From: an uncultured Clostridia bacterium
Lineage (GTDB): Bacteria > Bacillota > Clostridia > Christensenellales > Borkfalkiaceae
Length of the DNA: 64,000 bases
Direction: 5' to 3'
Assembly: GCA_944367565.1 (NCBI GenBank)
Contig: CALVWR010000008.1
Coordinates: forward strand, 1-64,000
In this document: positions 34,749-43,210 of the stretch, in pieces
Layout: every line of letters starts with the position of its first letter
Numbering within the stretch: position 1 is the first letter of the stretch
Translations under genes and position numbers: made by a program
Notes under the pieces: generated by a model
What the model saw: the letters and a program-made list of their open reading frames with translations, nothing else
What the model was told of the DNA's origin: nothing
The model's database searches: none

Positions 34749-34916
34749 ATGAAAGGCGAAAAATGTATTTTATATGACAGAGAATGTACAGAATGTTGGG
34801 AATGCGAACGTTGCGATCTGGATCCGCGCAAGAGATGCGATTCTTGCGGGAAGTGCATTGAAATCGAGAAGAATTATAAGATTATCAAGATCGATAAAAT
34901 TATAGAACACGACTGA
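34749..34916 (+). CDS. Small Cys-rich (zinc-ribbon-like) protein, 55 aa
   Basis: Eight cysteines in a compact pattern: C6, C13-x2-C16-x2-C19-x2-C22, then C30-x2-C33-x2-C36 (DPRKRCDSCGKCIEIE). This suggests a small metal site, zinc or iron-sulfur. I recall conserved hypothetical proteins in Clostridia with the same CDLDPxKxCDxCxKC signature; no function is known to me. AGAGAGG is placed nine bases before the ATG and it has its own promoter. The two upstream in-frame-looking ATGs end at once in stops. Divergent from lexA and only 112 bases away, so a damage-related role is a guess from context. Confidence 0.75.
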   Translation: MKGEKCILYDRECTECWECERCDLDPRKRCDSCGKCIEIEKNYKIIKIDKIIEHD

Positions 34917-35134
34917 AAATACTTGCGGATCGATTTTCGGAAAAGTGCGAAATTAAAAAGCCGGCGCTCTATGATGCGAAAGTTTTTACCTTTGCAATAC
35001 AAGAAAGATACAAGATGAATTGTATACGATTGCAACAAAAAAGACGCGCAGAACGTAAGCGACGGTTTTTTATTCAAAAATTTAAGAATAACGCATTCGT
35101 AAAAAGCGCGAAGATGCAGAAAGTTGTAACGACT

Positions 35135-36364
35135 TCAGCCGATTTTCAATCGAGTGCGAAACTTTAAATAATGCTGTTTCGGAATACTGATATCGACGTT
35201 TACGCCGGAATCCGTAAAGACAACGGATTTCAGGATATAATCGTTTTTCAGCTTTCTCAATACGCCGTATTGCTCATAACTCAGCGTGAGGGAGAGAGCG
35301 ACATAACTTTCCTTAAAAAAATCGTCCATGCGTTCCAGTAAAGAGGAAATACCCTGTCCGTAGAGAGCAGACACAAAAACCGCATCTTTCGGAAAAGTGG
35401 AGAAATCGACGATTCCGTCGCATTTATTGAACACGATCAATTTCGGACCGTTTGCGCCGATTTCTTCCAACGTTTTTTCGGTGGTGGAAAGCTGCGTCTT
35501 ATAATCGCCCTTCGCATCGCATACGATCACGATAAGGTCTGCTTGCACGGCCGTTTCCAGTGTGGATTTAAACGCTTCAATCAAATGGTGGGGGATGTTG
35601 CGGACAAATCCGACGGTGTCGACAAGCAAAACTTCCGAATTTTTTAACGTCAATTTCCGCATCGTCGGATCCAACGTTGCAAACAATTGATTTTTTACTA
35701 AAACGCCTGCTCCCGTCAGGCGATTTAAAAGGGTGCTTTTTCCGGTATTCGTATATCCGACCAATGCGACGGTCTTCACATTGTTTTTCTCGCGCCGCCG
35801 GCTTTGCAGATTTCTGCGGTTTTCTACGGCTTTCAAGGCGCTTTCAAGATAATCGATGCGGCGACGGATATGCCGCCTGTCCGTTTCCAGCTGCGTTTCT
35901 CCCGGTCCGCGCGTGCCGATGCCGCCTCCTTGCTGACTGAGTTCCGCTCCTTTCCCGCGTAGTCGGGGATAAATATAATTCAGTTGCGCCAGTTCAACTT
36001 GTAATTTTCCTTCGGTACTTTTAGCGTTCAAAGCAAATATATCGAGTATCAACGTCGTCCTGTCGATGACCTTTTTATCGAGCAGGGCGCGTATATTTAA
36101 CGTCTGCGAAGGGGAGAGCTCCCCGTCGAAAACGATAAGATTCACCGCCGAACCGACAAGCTCTTCTTTAATCTCTTCCAGTTTTCCGGAACCGATAAAC
36201 GTCGCGGGATTTACCTCTCTTATAAATTGCATTTTGATTCCGCAAACCTTTGCGCCGGCGCTTTCCACAAGTGCGCAGATCTCATCCGCAGAATCGTCGT
36301 TTTTTTCAAAAAGCGGTTTGATAATATAAACGTTTTCAGTTTGTGAAATTGAATTTTCAGTCAT
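35135..36364 (-). CDS. hflX: GTPase HflX
   Basis: Ribosome-splitting GTPase of the Obg-HflX superfamily that rescues stalled 70S/100S ribosomes under stress. 409 residues: N-terminal HflX domain with GKLEEIKEELVG and the glycine-rich RLRGKGAELSQQGGGIGTRG loop, a coiled stretch with QLETDRRHIRRRI, then the G domain with GYTNTGKSTLLNRL (G1), DTVGFVRNIPHHLIEAF (G3) and NKCD (G4). Full length. It overlaps the end of the upstream recombinase gene by eight bases, so they are co-transcribed. Confidence 0.96.
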   Translation of the reverse strand: MTENSISQTENVYIIKPLFEKNDDSADEICALVESAGAKVCGIKMQFIREVNPATFIGSGKLEEIKEELVGSAVNLIVFDGELSPSQTLNIRALLDKKVIDRTTLILDIFALNAKSTEGKLQVELAQLNYIYPRLRGKGAELSQQGGGIGTRGPGETQLETDRRHIRRRIDYLESALKAVENRRNLQSRRREKNNVKTVALVGYTNTGKSTLLNRLTGAGVLVKNQLFATLDPTMRKLTLKNSEVLLVDTVGFVRNIPHHLIEAFKSTLETAVQADLIVIVCDAKGDYKTQLSTTEKTLEEIGANGPKLIVFNKCDGIVDFSTFPKDAVFVSALYGQGISSLLERMDDFFKESYVALSLTLSYEQYGVLRKLKNDYILKSVVFTDSGVNVDISIPKQHYLKFRTRLKIG

Positions 36365-37415
36365 TTTTATCTCTTAATTTTACATTTGTGACGGCATTTT
36401 TGATAATATCGTCGGAAATGTCGGCATAATGTTTTTTTGTTGTATTTACGTCTTTATGTCCGAGTGTTGCGGCGACAACGTAAATATCGTGCGTTTCGCG
36501 GTATAAATTCGTACCGAAAGTGCTTCTCAGTTTATGAGGCGTGATTTTTTTCAAAGGGGATACGATCTTGGCGTATTTTTTGACGAGTTCCTGTACGGTG
36601 CGGGTGGAAATTCTCGTATTCTGTAACGACAGGAAAAACGCCTTTGTCTTTTCGGAAGCGGGATTGCGATTTCTCTCTACGGCGTAATCTTCCAGCGCGG
36701 ATCTTACTTCCGGACCGAAGTAGAGCATTTTTCTGTTTCCGCCTTTTCGCGTTATAATAAATGCGTTCGTATTAAAATCGATGTCGTTTACATCGATCCC
36801 GACAAGTTCGCTGATCCGGATTCCCGTTCCCAGAAAAAGCGTCAGTATGGCGACATCGCGCACTCTCGTCAGATGATGAAACTGCTGTTGTTTTTTCGTC
36901 AGACCGTTTCCGGTATCCGCAGTGTTGAGGATGGCCGCAATTTCATTTATTTTACCGTTGGATTCTAAGCGGATTATCTCTTTTTCGTGCAACTTCGGCA
37001 TGGATACTTTTGCCGCAACGTTGGAAGAAATTGCGTCCTTATTGAAAAAATACTTAAAAAAAGAACGGATTGTAGCGAGCTTTCTTGCTTTTCCTCGTTC
37101 GTTACACGATTCCGTTTTTCCGTTTACCGTATAATGCGACAGATAACTTAAAAACAGCTCTATATCGCTTGCCGACAATTTTTCCAGATCTTCCAGGCCG
37201 ATTTCGCCGATGTGCTTATTGCGAAAAACTTTTTTGGCGAGAAAATCAAAAAATATCCGAAGATCATACGCGTAATTCAACCGGGTGAGAGGAGTCGTGC
37301 GGTTTTCAATGCCGATAAAAAAGTTTTCGGCAAAGTAGGGTAACTCATTCATCAGTTTTTCTATTTTTTCAAGCGTTTTTGCGCTGCGTGTATCAAAATA
37401 ACTTTTCTCCTGCAT
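36357..37415 (-). CDS. Tyrosine recombinase (XerC/D-like)
   Basis: 352-residue site-specific recombinase. N-terminal SAM-like core-binding domain (about 40-150), then the catalytic domain with Arg in GTGIRISELVGID, the Lys hairpin ITRKGGNRKML, HKLRST (His-x-x-Arg), LGHKD and the nucleophile Tyr in TKKHYADIS. All six active residues are visible. In many Clostridia such a gene sits beside lexA/hflX as a chromosomal Xer-type protein; no phage or element genes lie around it, so dimer resolution is the likelier role than integration. It overlaps hflX by eight bases. Confidence 0.85.
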   Translation of the reverse strand: MQEKSYFDTRSAKTLEKIEKLMNELPYFAENFFIGIENRTTPLTRLNYAYDLRIFFDFLAKKVFRNKHIGEIGLEDLEKLSASDIELFLSYLSHYTVNGKTESCNERGKARKLATIRSFFKYFFNKDAISSNVAAKVSMPKLHEKEIIRLESNGKINEIAAILNTADTGNGLTKKQQQFHHLTRVRDVAILTLFLGTGIRISELVGIDVNDIDFNTNAFIITRKGGNRKMLYFGPEVRSALEDYAVERNRNPASEKTKAFFLSLQNTRISTRTVQELVKKYAKIVSPLKKITPHKLRSTFGTNLYRETHDIYVVAATLGHKDVNTTKKHYADISDDIIKNAVTNVKLRDKND

Positions 37416-37502
37416 AGCCCCCGATTCCTTCGTATTTTTTATTTATTATATACCGAATCGGTCAAAATGTAAAATGTTTCGGGGGAAAATTCAATTCTTG
37501 AA

Positions 37503-37521
37503 AATTATGTCACACATAATT
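37503..37521. promoter_or_regulatory. Palindrome AATTATG-N5-CATAATT (copy 1)
   Basis: Seven-base inverted repeat with centre TCACA, about 90 bases upstream of the recombinase-hflX start. The same half-sites and spacing recur at 47461-47479. Likely operator; the regulator is unknown. Confidence 0.5.
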
Positions 37522-38045
37522 ATTATTAAAATATTCAGTAAATTATTATAAAAAACTAATTTATTAAACAGGGAAGAGGTTGCAATAAAATTTTCCGTTA
37601 GAGCAAAATCTTGTTTATACTTTCGGGTGGCAAGTGCAACATTTTCCAAAAAAGCGATAATTTATTTTGTCAAAAAAATAACTATATAGGAATAAGGATC
37701 ATCGCAAAGTTTGCGTACGTTCGAAAAATAATGAAATGATATTTTATAAAAAATTATCTGAAACTATCGATTTAAAGTTTAAAACGGTAGAGAAGTCGAA
37801 ATTAAGTGCTTCAAATTCGTTGAATATGACTTTTTTGATTTATGTTATCGACCGATTTTTTCAGAATTTTTATTACAAATTGTGCAAGGGAAGAGTTTAA
37901 TAACTATGCGCAAAACAACACTTTTACGAAAAATATATCCGATTTTCTATAGAATATAAACGTATTTGATTCAAATCCGAACAAATTGATGATTTCAAAC
38001 TCAATCATGTTTGCAATAATATATTAAAAAATCGTCTTTAACATA

Positions 38046-38074
38046 TTGACTAATTTCTATTTTCGTTGTATACT
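38046..38074 (+). promoter_or_regulatory. Promoter of the padR-like gene
   Basis: TTGACT (38046-38051), 17-base spacer, TATACT (38069-38074). Leader of about 200 bases. Confidence 0.7.
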
Positions 38075-38282
38075 TATTTATAGAATTGATCGCGATGTTT
38101 TTGTCGGATTACGCGGTTTTTCTGTGCAAAACAGATTTAGCAAACCGGTAAAAAACGGTTCTGAAAAAAACGCATTTTAACGCGTTCACACAGAATGCTT
38201 GTTTTTATGTTTGTGTAAATTTTGTTGCTTTTTTCCAATCAGAAAGCAAATTCGGTATTTACAGATCTTTTTGAGGTGATTT

Positions 38283-39656
38283 ATGGGACAAACCATCAGC
38301 AGCGATTTCATTCGCGGCCATATCGATACCATCATATTGCGTTCTTTGTTCAGCGGAACGAAACATGCCTTGGAAATCGCTGCATTTATCGAAGAAAAAA
38401 GCGGAAATAAATATGAAGTAAAACAAGCCACCCTTTACAGCGCGCTTAAAAGGCTGGAAAAACTGAAGTATGTGCGTCCTTACTGGAATGACGCGCCCGA
38501 AGGCGGCAGACGCCGCTATTTTGAAATTACGCCGGCAGGAAAAGAATTTGCCGACAGGAATCTTTCCGGATGGGATTATTCCCGCGACGTGATCGATCAG
38601 CTTGTGGACGAAGTTCCGAAAAATCTCGTTCATGAGCCCGGCATGGTTTTGTCGGGAAAAAGTTCCGAGAGAAATAAATCGGAAAATTTATCTTCCGGCA
38701 AACCGAATCAGAGTTTTGAAAAGGCGGAAGAAAAAACAAGTCATACTTCGGAAAGACAAATTCAAGACGACAATCGCACCGCGTTTTCCGTTGAAAATAC
38801 AACGGTTAAAGACGAAAAAACATCTGAAAATTTCAATCGTTTGCAAACTTCCCGCGGAAGCGAAAATAAAAAAGTAGAAGATACAATTAAAGACCCCGCA
38901 CTGGAAAATCTTTTGAATCATTCGCAAAACGAAGTGAATTATCGCGAAGTATTAAACGATTTATTCGAAAGAAACGTAAAAAAACATCCGGAAAATGCGG
39001 AAAATGATCAGAAAAAGGAAGATTCTGAAGAAAAATACAACGATTATGAAGAAAAATCGGCCGAAAAGCTGTCGCATTTTTCCGCTCTGAAAAAAGAAAA
39101 CGTATTCGATAAAGATCTCCGTATCCGGTCGCAGAACATCGGTAAAACGGACTTTTCAGATCTTCTTGAAAAAGCGGACGCCGAGGGATACAAAATCAGG
39201 ATTTCAACGGGAAAAAGTGAGAAAAATAAAGGCAAATATCTCATTAACCGAATCAATTTGGTATCCTCCCTCTCTGTTTTTCTGATTTTTTTAATCGAAT
39301 GTTTTGTGTTTTCTCTTGTTTTCAGACAAAACGCTCTGTTCAGCGGATGGTATTATCTTCTTGCGATTGTAATCGCCGCTTTATTTCCCGTATATCAGAT
39401 CGTCGTTTACGCGCGGCAACCCTTGAAAGCGGTCCCTGCATTTAATAAGAATCTTATTTATACGGTACTGATTATTCTTTTTAATTTGTTATTGATCGTG
39501 TTCGCATTGGCGATATTTGCCGACACGGACTTCACTTCTCCGTACGAAACCGCTTTCAAAATCGCGGCGCCGGTACTGATATTGGCGGATGTATTTTTAT
39601 ACTTCCTGCTCCGCAATCTTTTTGCTTTATCCGGCTATTTCATAACCAAACGATAA
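38283..39656 (+). CDS. PadR-type regulator fused to a membrane domain
   Basis: 457 residues in three parts. Residues 1-110 are a PadR winged helix (ATLYSALKRLEKLKYVRPYW, then GGRRRYFEITPAGKEF). Residues about 115-310 are a polar, Lys/Glu/Ser/Asn-rich, probably disordered linker, with a more conserved-looking end KDLRIRSQNIGKTDFSDLL. Residues about 325-455 carry four predicted transmembrane helices (for example LVSSLSVFLIFLIECFVFSL and YTVLIILFNLLLIVFALAIF). This would tether the DNA-binding domain to the membrane. Ordinary PadR proteins are about 110-190 residues, cytoplasmic and dimeric. GAGGTGATTT precedes the ATG. Single-gene unit with its own terminator. Confidence 0.85.
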   Translation: MGQTISSDFIRGHIDTIILRSLFSGTKHALEIAAFIEEKSGNKYEVKQATLYSALKRLEKLKYVRPYWNDAPEGGRRRYFEITPAGKEFADRNLSGWDYSRDVIDQLVDEVPKNLVHEPGMVLSGKSSERNKSENLSSGKPNQSFEKAEEKTSHTSERQIQDDNRTAFSVENTTVKDEKTSENFNRLQTSRGSENKKVEDTIKDPALENLLNHSQNEVNYREVLNDLFERNVKKHPENAENDQKKEDSEEKYNDYEEKSAEKLSHFSALKKENVFDKDLRIRSQNIGKTDFSDLLEKADAEGYKIRISTGKSEKNKGKYLINRINLVSSLSVFLIFLIECFVFSLVFRQNALFSGWYYLLAIVIAALFPVYQIVVYARQPLKAVPAFNKNLIYTVLIILFNLLLIVFALAIFADTDFTSPYETAFKIAAPVLILADVFLYFLLRNLFALSGYFITKR

Positions 39657-39671
39657 ATACTTAAAATCGAT

Positions 39672-39708
39672 AAAAGACTTCCCGTAAAAAATTTACGGGA
39701 AGTCTTTT
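39672..39708. terminator. Bidirectional terminator, 17-pair stem
   Basis: Perfect 17-pair stem (39672-39688 with 39692-39708; GACTTCCCG/CGGGAAGTC) with A and T tracts on the two sides, between convergent padR-like and rluB genes. Confidence 0.9.
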
Positions 39709-39728
39709 GATATGTTTTTTATAACTGA

Positions 39729-40430
39729 TTATAAATTCATCAGGTAATCGATTTCCGGAGCGGTCAGTTTTTTCACTTCGCCGCGATTCAGTCCTTTCAG
39801 GGTAAGATCCCCTATTTTGATTCTTTTCAGAAATTTGACTTCTTTTCCGACGGATTCAAACATTTTCCTGATCTGTCGATTTCTTCCTTCCGTGATCGTG
39901 ATATGTAATTTGACGGCATCACGCAGTTCTTCAACGATTTTGATATTGCATCTGCCCGTTTTTCTGCCGTCTATCCATACGCCGGTTCTGACCTTATGCA
40001 GAGCGTCGTCCGATATTTTTCCTTCCAGTTTGACGAGATACGTTTTCGGGATTTCGTTTTTCGGGTGAGTAAGGCGGTAGGTCAGTTCCCCATCGTTGGT
40101 AAAGAGCAAAAGTCCCTCCGAGTCATAATCGAGTCTGCCTATCGGGAAAACGCGTTTCACATTGGGGGGCAAAAGATCCATCACGGTTTTTCTGCCCTTA
40201 TCGTCCTTGACGGTACAAACATAGCCTTTCGGTTTGTTCATCATATAATATTCGTATTTTTTTACCGTACTCACGGTTTTTCCGTTTACCGTAACATGAT
40301 CCCCTTCCGATACGGTATCACCCACCGAACACGGATTACCGTTGATTTTTACTTCTCCGTTTTCGATCATCTTATCGGCGGCGCGTCTGGACGCAACACC
40401 GCATTCCGCCAAAAATTTATTGATTCTCAC
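39729..40430 (-). CDS. rluB: Pseudouridine synthase, RsuA/RluB family
   Basis: Isomerises a uridine in rRNA to pseudouridine; 233 residues. N-terminal S4 RNA-binding domain MRINKFLAECGVASRRAADK, then the catalytic domain with Asp in GRLDYDSEGLLLFTNDGEL (about residue 100). RluB (23S U2605-type) is the usual call in this family and location, but RsuA specificity cannot be excluded. Last gene of the minus-strand run with the carboxypeptidase gene 16 bases upstream. Confidence 0.9.
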   Translation of the reverse strand: MRINKFLAECGVASRRAADKMIENGEVKINGNPCSVGDTVSEGDHVTVNGKTVSTVKKYEYYMMNKPKGYVCTVKDDKGRKTVMDLLPPNVKRVFPIGRLDYDSEGLLLFTNDGELTYRLTHPKNEIPKTYLVKLEGKISDDALHKVRTGVWIDGRKTGRCNIKIVEELRDAVKLHITITEGRNRQIRKMFESVGKEVKFLKRIKIGDLTLKGLNRGEVKKLTAPEIDYLMNL

Positions 40431-40446
40431 GATCTTTCTTTCCTTT

Positions 40447-41514
40447 TCAGTTTATCCCGTTAATTGTATAAATTTTTTCGGAAAAAATCAAGTTATTTCC
40501 CACCATAAATTGAATTTTACCGACTTCTTCGTCTTTTTTTATGTCAGAAGGCAATCGATCGGGCAAATCGTAAGAGATTTCTATCTTTTTGTATTCTTCT
40601 TCCGTGAGAGGTATAAAGACGTCATTCTTAATATAAAGCGCACATTGCCTGTCGCTGTTTTCCACGGGAATAAAATCGACAATAAAATCGCTTTCAAAGA
40701 GTTTATACAAGCTGTATTCCGCGAAATATTTTTCGAAATGCGCCTTCGCCGTTTCAAACATAGGCGGGCAATTCAGAACGACCGATACAAGTTCCATATT
40801 GTTTCTTTCGCAGGAAGAAACAAGACAGCGCCCCGCTTTTTTGGTGTATCCTGTTTTCACGCCGGTTGCACCGTCACATTCAAAAAGCATTTTGTTTTTA
40901 TTGATGAGAACGCGCTTATACGGTTTATCTCCGTTTGAAATTTCCGTTTTTTTCGTGGAAACGATTTCTTTAAAATCCCGATTTTTCAGCGCATACGACG
41001 TGATCAGCGCCAGATCTTTTGCCGTAACGTAATGATCGTCGTCGGGAAGTCCGTGAGGATTCATAAAATGCGAATGGGTTGCGCCGATTTCTTCGGCTGT
41101 ATCGTTCATCAATTGTACAAACGATGCGATCGTTTTGCCGACGTGCAATGCCAGAGCGGTTGCCGCGTCATTTCCGGAACGCAACATTAATCCGTATAAC
41201 AATTCTTTGACCGACAGCTTTTCACCTTCCGTCAGGTAAATGCTCGAGCCTTCCACGCCGACGCTTTCTTTTGTAACGGTTACCGTTTCGTTAAGATCGG
41301 CATTTTCGATCACGCATATCGCCGTCAGAATCTTCGTGGTGCTTGCCGGATACATTGTTTTATCTCCGTTCTTTTCGTAAAGAATTCGTCCCGTTCGCGT
41401 TTCCATTACGATCTGCGCGTCGTAAGAAGCATTGAACGCCGAAGCCTGTTGTGTATTTTTACAGAAACAAAATCCGAAAAGAACACATAAACACAGTATT
41501 GCAAATTTTTTCAT
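40447..41514 (-). CDS. D-alanyl-D-alanine carboxypeptidase (first of two)
   Basis: Serine-type, PBP5/DacF-family enzyme that trims pentapeptides of peptidoglycan; exported. 355 residues with a signal peptide (MKKFAILCLCVLFGFCFC, then QASA). Active-site motifs: SxxK in PASTTKILTA, SxN in LRSGNDAATALA, and KTG in GVKTGYTKKAG. A C-terminal beta domain follows. It starts three bases after the gerW stop, hence in an operon with gerW/ytfI; this hints at a role in the spore cortex or engulfment stage, as for DacB/DacF, but that is inferred from context. Confidence 0.92.
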   Translation of the reverse strand: MKKFAILCLCVLFGFCFCKNTQQASAFNASYDAQIVMETRTGRILYEKNGDKTMYPASTTKILTAICVIENADLNETVTVTKESVGVEGSSIYLTEGEKLSVKELLYGLMLRSGNDAATALALHVGKTIASFVQLMNDTAEEIGATHSHFMNPHGLPDDDHYVTAKDLALITSYALKNRDFKEIVSTKKTEISNGDKPYKRVLINKNKMLFECDGATGVKTGYTKKAGRCLVSSCERNNMELVSVVLNCPPMFETAKAHFEKYFAEYSLYKLFESDFIVDFIPVENSDRQCALYIKNDVFIPLTEEEYKKIEISYDLPDRLPSDIKKDEEVGKIQFMVGNNLIFSEKIYTINGIN

Positions 41515-41517
41515 AAA

Positions 41518-41880
41518 TCAGTTCTCATCCTGTATTTTTCTGATAATCTCTTCTGCCGAATCAATCAGCTTATCGTAGCCTTCGGAAAAAGATTCGATGC
41601 GGTATTTTCCGTTTTCCTGAACCAAAAATCCTGCAGGTTTTATGGAAACGATCGCGCCGCTTCCTCCCGCAAAAGGCAGGGAGGAATCTTTTTTGAAAAG
41701 TTTCACCTCACCGTATTCCCCTCCGCCCGTCATAAAACCGAGCATAACCTTACAGATTGGCAGAACCGTTCCCGTATCGGTCGCGATCGGTTTTCCGACC
41801 ACGGTGTTTACGTCCACCATGGAGTTCAGATTTTTCATCGCCGATTCGATCACGGCGGTTATTTTGTTTTCATGATCCAT
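41518..41880 (-). CDS. ytfJ: GerW family sporulation protein (YtfJ)
   Basis: 120-residue protein of the GerW/YtfJ family, found in endospore formers; in Bacillus it is made in the forespore and needed for normal germination. Recognised from ITAVIESAMKNLNSMVD, then GKPIATDTGTVLPICKV, the Gly-rich GFMTGGGEYG and FAGGSGAIVSIKPAGFLV. Its start overlaps the ytfI end by 22 bases. Adjacent to a D,D-carboxypeptidase. Confidence 0.93.
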   Translation of the reverse strand: MDHENKITAVIESAMKNLNSMVDVNTVVGKPIATDTGTVLPICKVMLGFMTGGGEYGEVKLFKKDSSLPFAGGSGAIVSIKPAGFLVQENGKYRIESFSEGYDKLIDSAEEIIRKIQDEN

Positions 41881-42404
41881 TGTTCTAATTTCCTTAAAAT
41901 AATTTTGATAAGAGTGATGAAAACCGTAATTAAATTAAATACGGCGTTTAACCTGAATGAAATTTTAAAGACGGAATCGTCCTCATAAACGATCGTATTG
42001 TTTTTAATTTGCGTTTCCCCTCCTGTTGTTTGTGAAACTGCACCGACGATTTTCGTTAAGATATTTGCGGAAAATGCATAAAAAAAAGGGATAAAAGGGG
42101 CATTTTTGCTGCCGCATTCCGTTAACAGAAAAAGTTTACGGAAATAGTAATCTTTCCTTAGGTTAAATTGTGAACGCATCCCTGCAATCGAGGAATAAGG
42201 CAAGATGACCGCTTTTTTATCGGATATATGGAGAACAAAGCCTCCTTGTATTTTTTCCCCGTATCCGCCGAAGATCGGCACTCTGTACAACGTAAATAAA
42301 AAGAAAAATTTCTTAATATTTTTATCGTAAAACAAATATAAATCAGCAAAAATCGGCAGGATTCCGGCAAGCAATGCCGCAAAAACGATATATACCCAGT
42401 GCAC
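41859..42404 (-). CDS. ytfI: YtfI-like protein (DUF2953 family)
   Basis: About 181 residues: an N-terminal membrane helix (VYIVFAALLAGILPIFADLY), a soluble beta-rich middle and a hydrophobic C-terminal helix (FNLITVFITLIKIIL). DUF2953 proteins are regularly encoded just before ytfJ/gerW in spore formers, as here; function unknown, forespore membrane is plausible. The open frame reaches a TTG at 42443, but that codon lies inside the scpB terminator hairpin, so the GTG at 42404 (VHWVYIVF) is proposed. No clear ribosome site either way, so the start is uncertain. Confidence 0.7.
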   Translation of the reverse strand: MHWVYIVFAALLAGILPIFADLYLFYDKNIKKFFFLFTLYRVPIFGGYGEKIQGGFVLHISDKKAVILPYSSIAGMRSQFNLRKDYYFRKLFLLTECGSKNAPFIPFFYAFSANILTKIVGAVSQTTGGETQIKNNTIVYEDDSVFKISFRLNAVFNLITVFITLIKIILRKLEQWIMKTK

Positions 42405-42440
42405 ATTTTTAATATTTGCAACACAAAAAATTTTATACGG

Positions 42441-42475
42441 CAAAAGAGCGTCGGTTCAAAATCGGCGCTCTTTTG
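42441..42475 (-). terminator. Terminator after scpB
   Basis: CAAAAGAGCG (42441-42450) and CGCTCTTTTG (42466-42475) form a ten-pair stem. Read on the minus strand it follows the scpB stop by about 20 bases. On that strand TTGAAC, 16 bases, TATAAA overlaps the hairpin and could be the ytfI promoter. Confidence 0.65.
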
Positions 42476-42496
42476 CAGGAAAACAAATTATATTTT

Positions 42497-43210
42497 TTAT
42501 ATTTTATCCACTGTTTCGTCTTTAAGAAAATCAGGAACTTCCTCTTCTTCGACAGGCGGAAGATCGAATTCCTGATCGTTTTGTTTCGTCTCTTTCTGCG
42601 TATCTTTTACGTTGTCCTCCGTCGCGGCAGTCTCTTCCACATATTCGTCTTTACTATAGAGATAATCGTCATCGTTTCCGTGAATCTGCGCAATTTTTTC
42701 TAGTAATTCGTCGTAATCGGGTAATTCGTCGAGAGACGAAATCTGAAACCGTTTGAGAAATTCATCCGTCGTTCCGTACAATATCGGCTTTCCTACGGCG
42801 TCCTTTCTGCCGACAGGCTCGATTACTTTCAGTTCAAGCAGCTTCTGCACCGCATATTCGCTGTTACCCCGGATCTCCTCCAGATCCATACGCGTAACGG
42901 GTTGCTTATACGCGATAATCGCCGCAGCTTCCAGCATACTCCTCGATAATTCCCGCTCCTTGATCGGATTCAATACGGAAGAAACTTCTTCCGCATATTC
43001 AGGGTTCGATGCGAACTGAATTTTTTTATTGAACATGAGGAGCTGCAACCCGCAATCCCCGCAATATTTCTGCTGCAATTTTTTTACTGCCTGCACAATT
43101 TCTTTCTCGTCGACTTCCAGCTTTTCGGAAATATCCTTTATCGCAACCGGATTTCCCGAAACAAATGCAATCGATTCAATTATATTCGTCAATTTCTCCG
43201 ATCTCTTCAT
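42497..43210 (-). CDS. scpB: Segregation and condensation protein B
   Basis: Winged-helix (kite) subunit that with ScpA and SMC forms the bacterial condensin complex for chromosome organisation. 237 residues; recognisable start LTNIIESIAFVSGNPVAI and SMLEAAAIIAYKQPVTRMDLEEIRG split as SMLEAAAIIAYKQPVT and RMDLEEIRG. The C-terminal 50 residues are an acidic tail (EEEEVPDFLKDE), longer than in Bacillus. Its start lies 35 bases inside the scpA end, a long overlap that suggests coupling. Confidence 0.93.
   Translation of the reverse strand: MKRSEKLTNIIESIAFVSGNPVAIKDISEKLEVDEKEIVQAVKKLQQKYCGDCGLQLLMFNKKIQFASNPEYAEEVSSVLNPIKERELSRSMLEAAAIIAYKQPVTRMDLEEIRGNSEYAVQKLLELKVIEPVGRKDAVGKPILYGTTDEFLKRFQISSLDELPDYDELLEKIAQIHGNDDDYLYSKDEYVEETAATEDNVKDTQKETKQNDQEFDLPPVEEEEVPDFLKDETVDKI

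Larger units (their letters stand above)
37416..38282. other. Long AT-rich non-coding region
   Basis: 867 bases clearly richer in A and T than the flanks. No frame of more than a few dozen codons is supported. It contains the palindrome at 37503-37521, a possible long-range pairing of GTTGCA/TGCAAC near 37580-37640, the PadR promoter at 38046 and its roughly 200-base leader with two small hairpins (AACCG..CGGTT and AACGC..GCGTT). Confidence 0.6.

Noticed and set aside
36357..37415. Tyrosine recombinase as a sign of prophage or an integrative element
   Set aside because: No phage, conjugation or attachment-repeat features in the flanks; it overlaps hflX as a normal chromosomal operon member.
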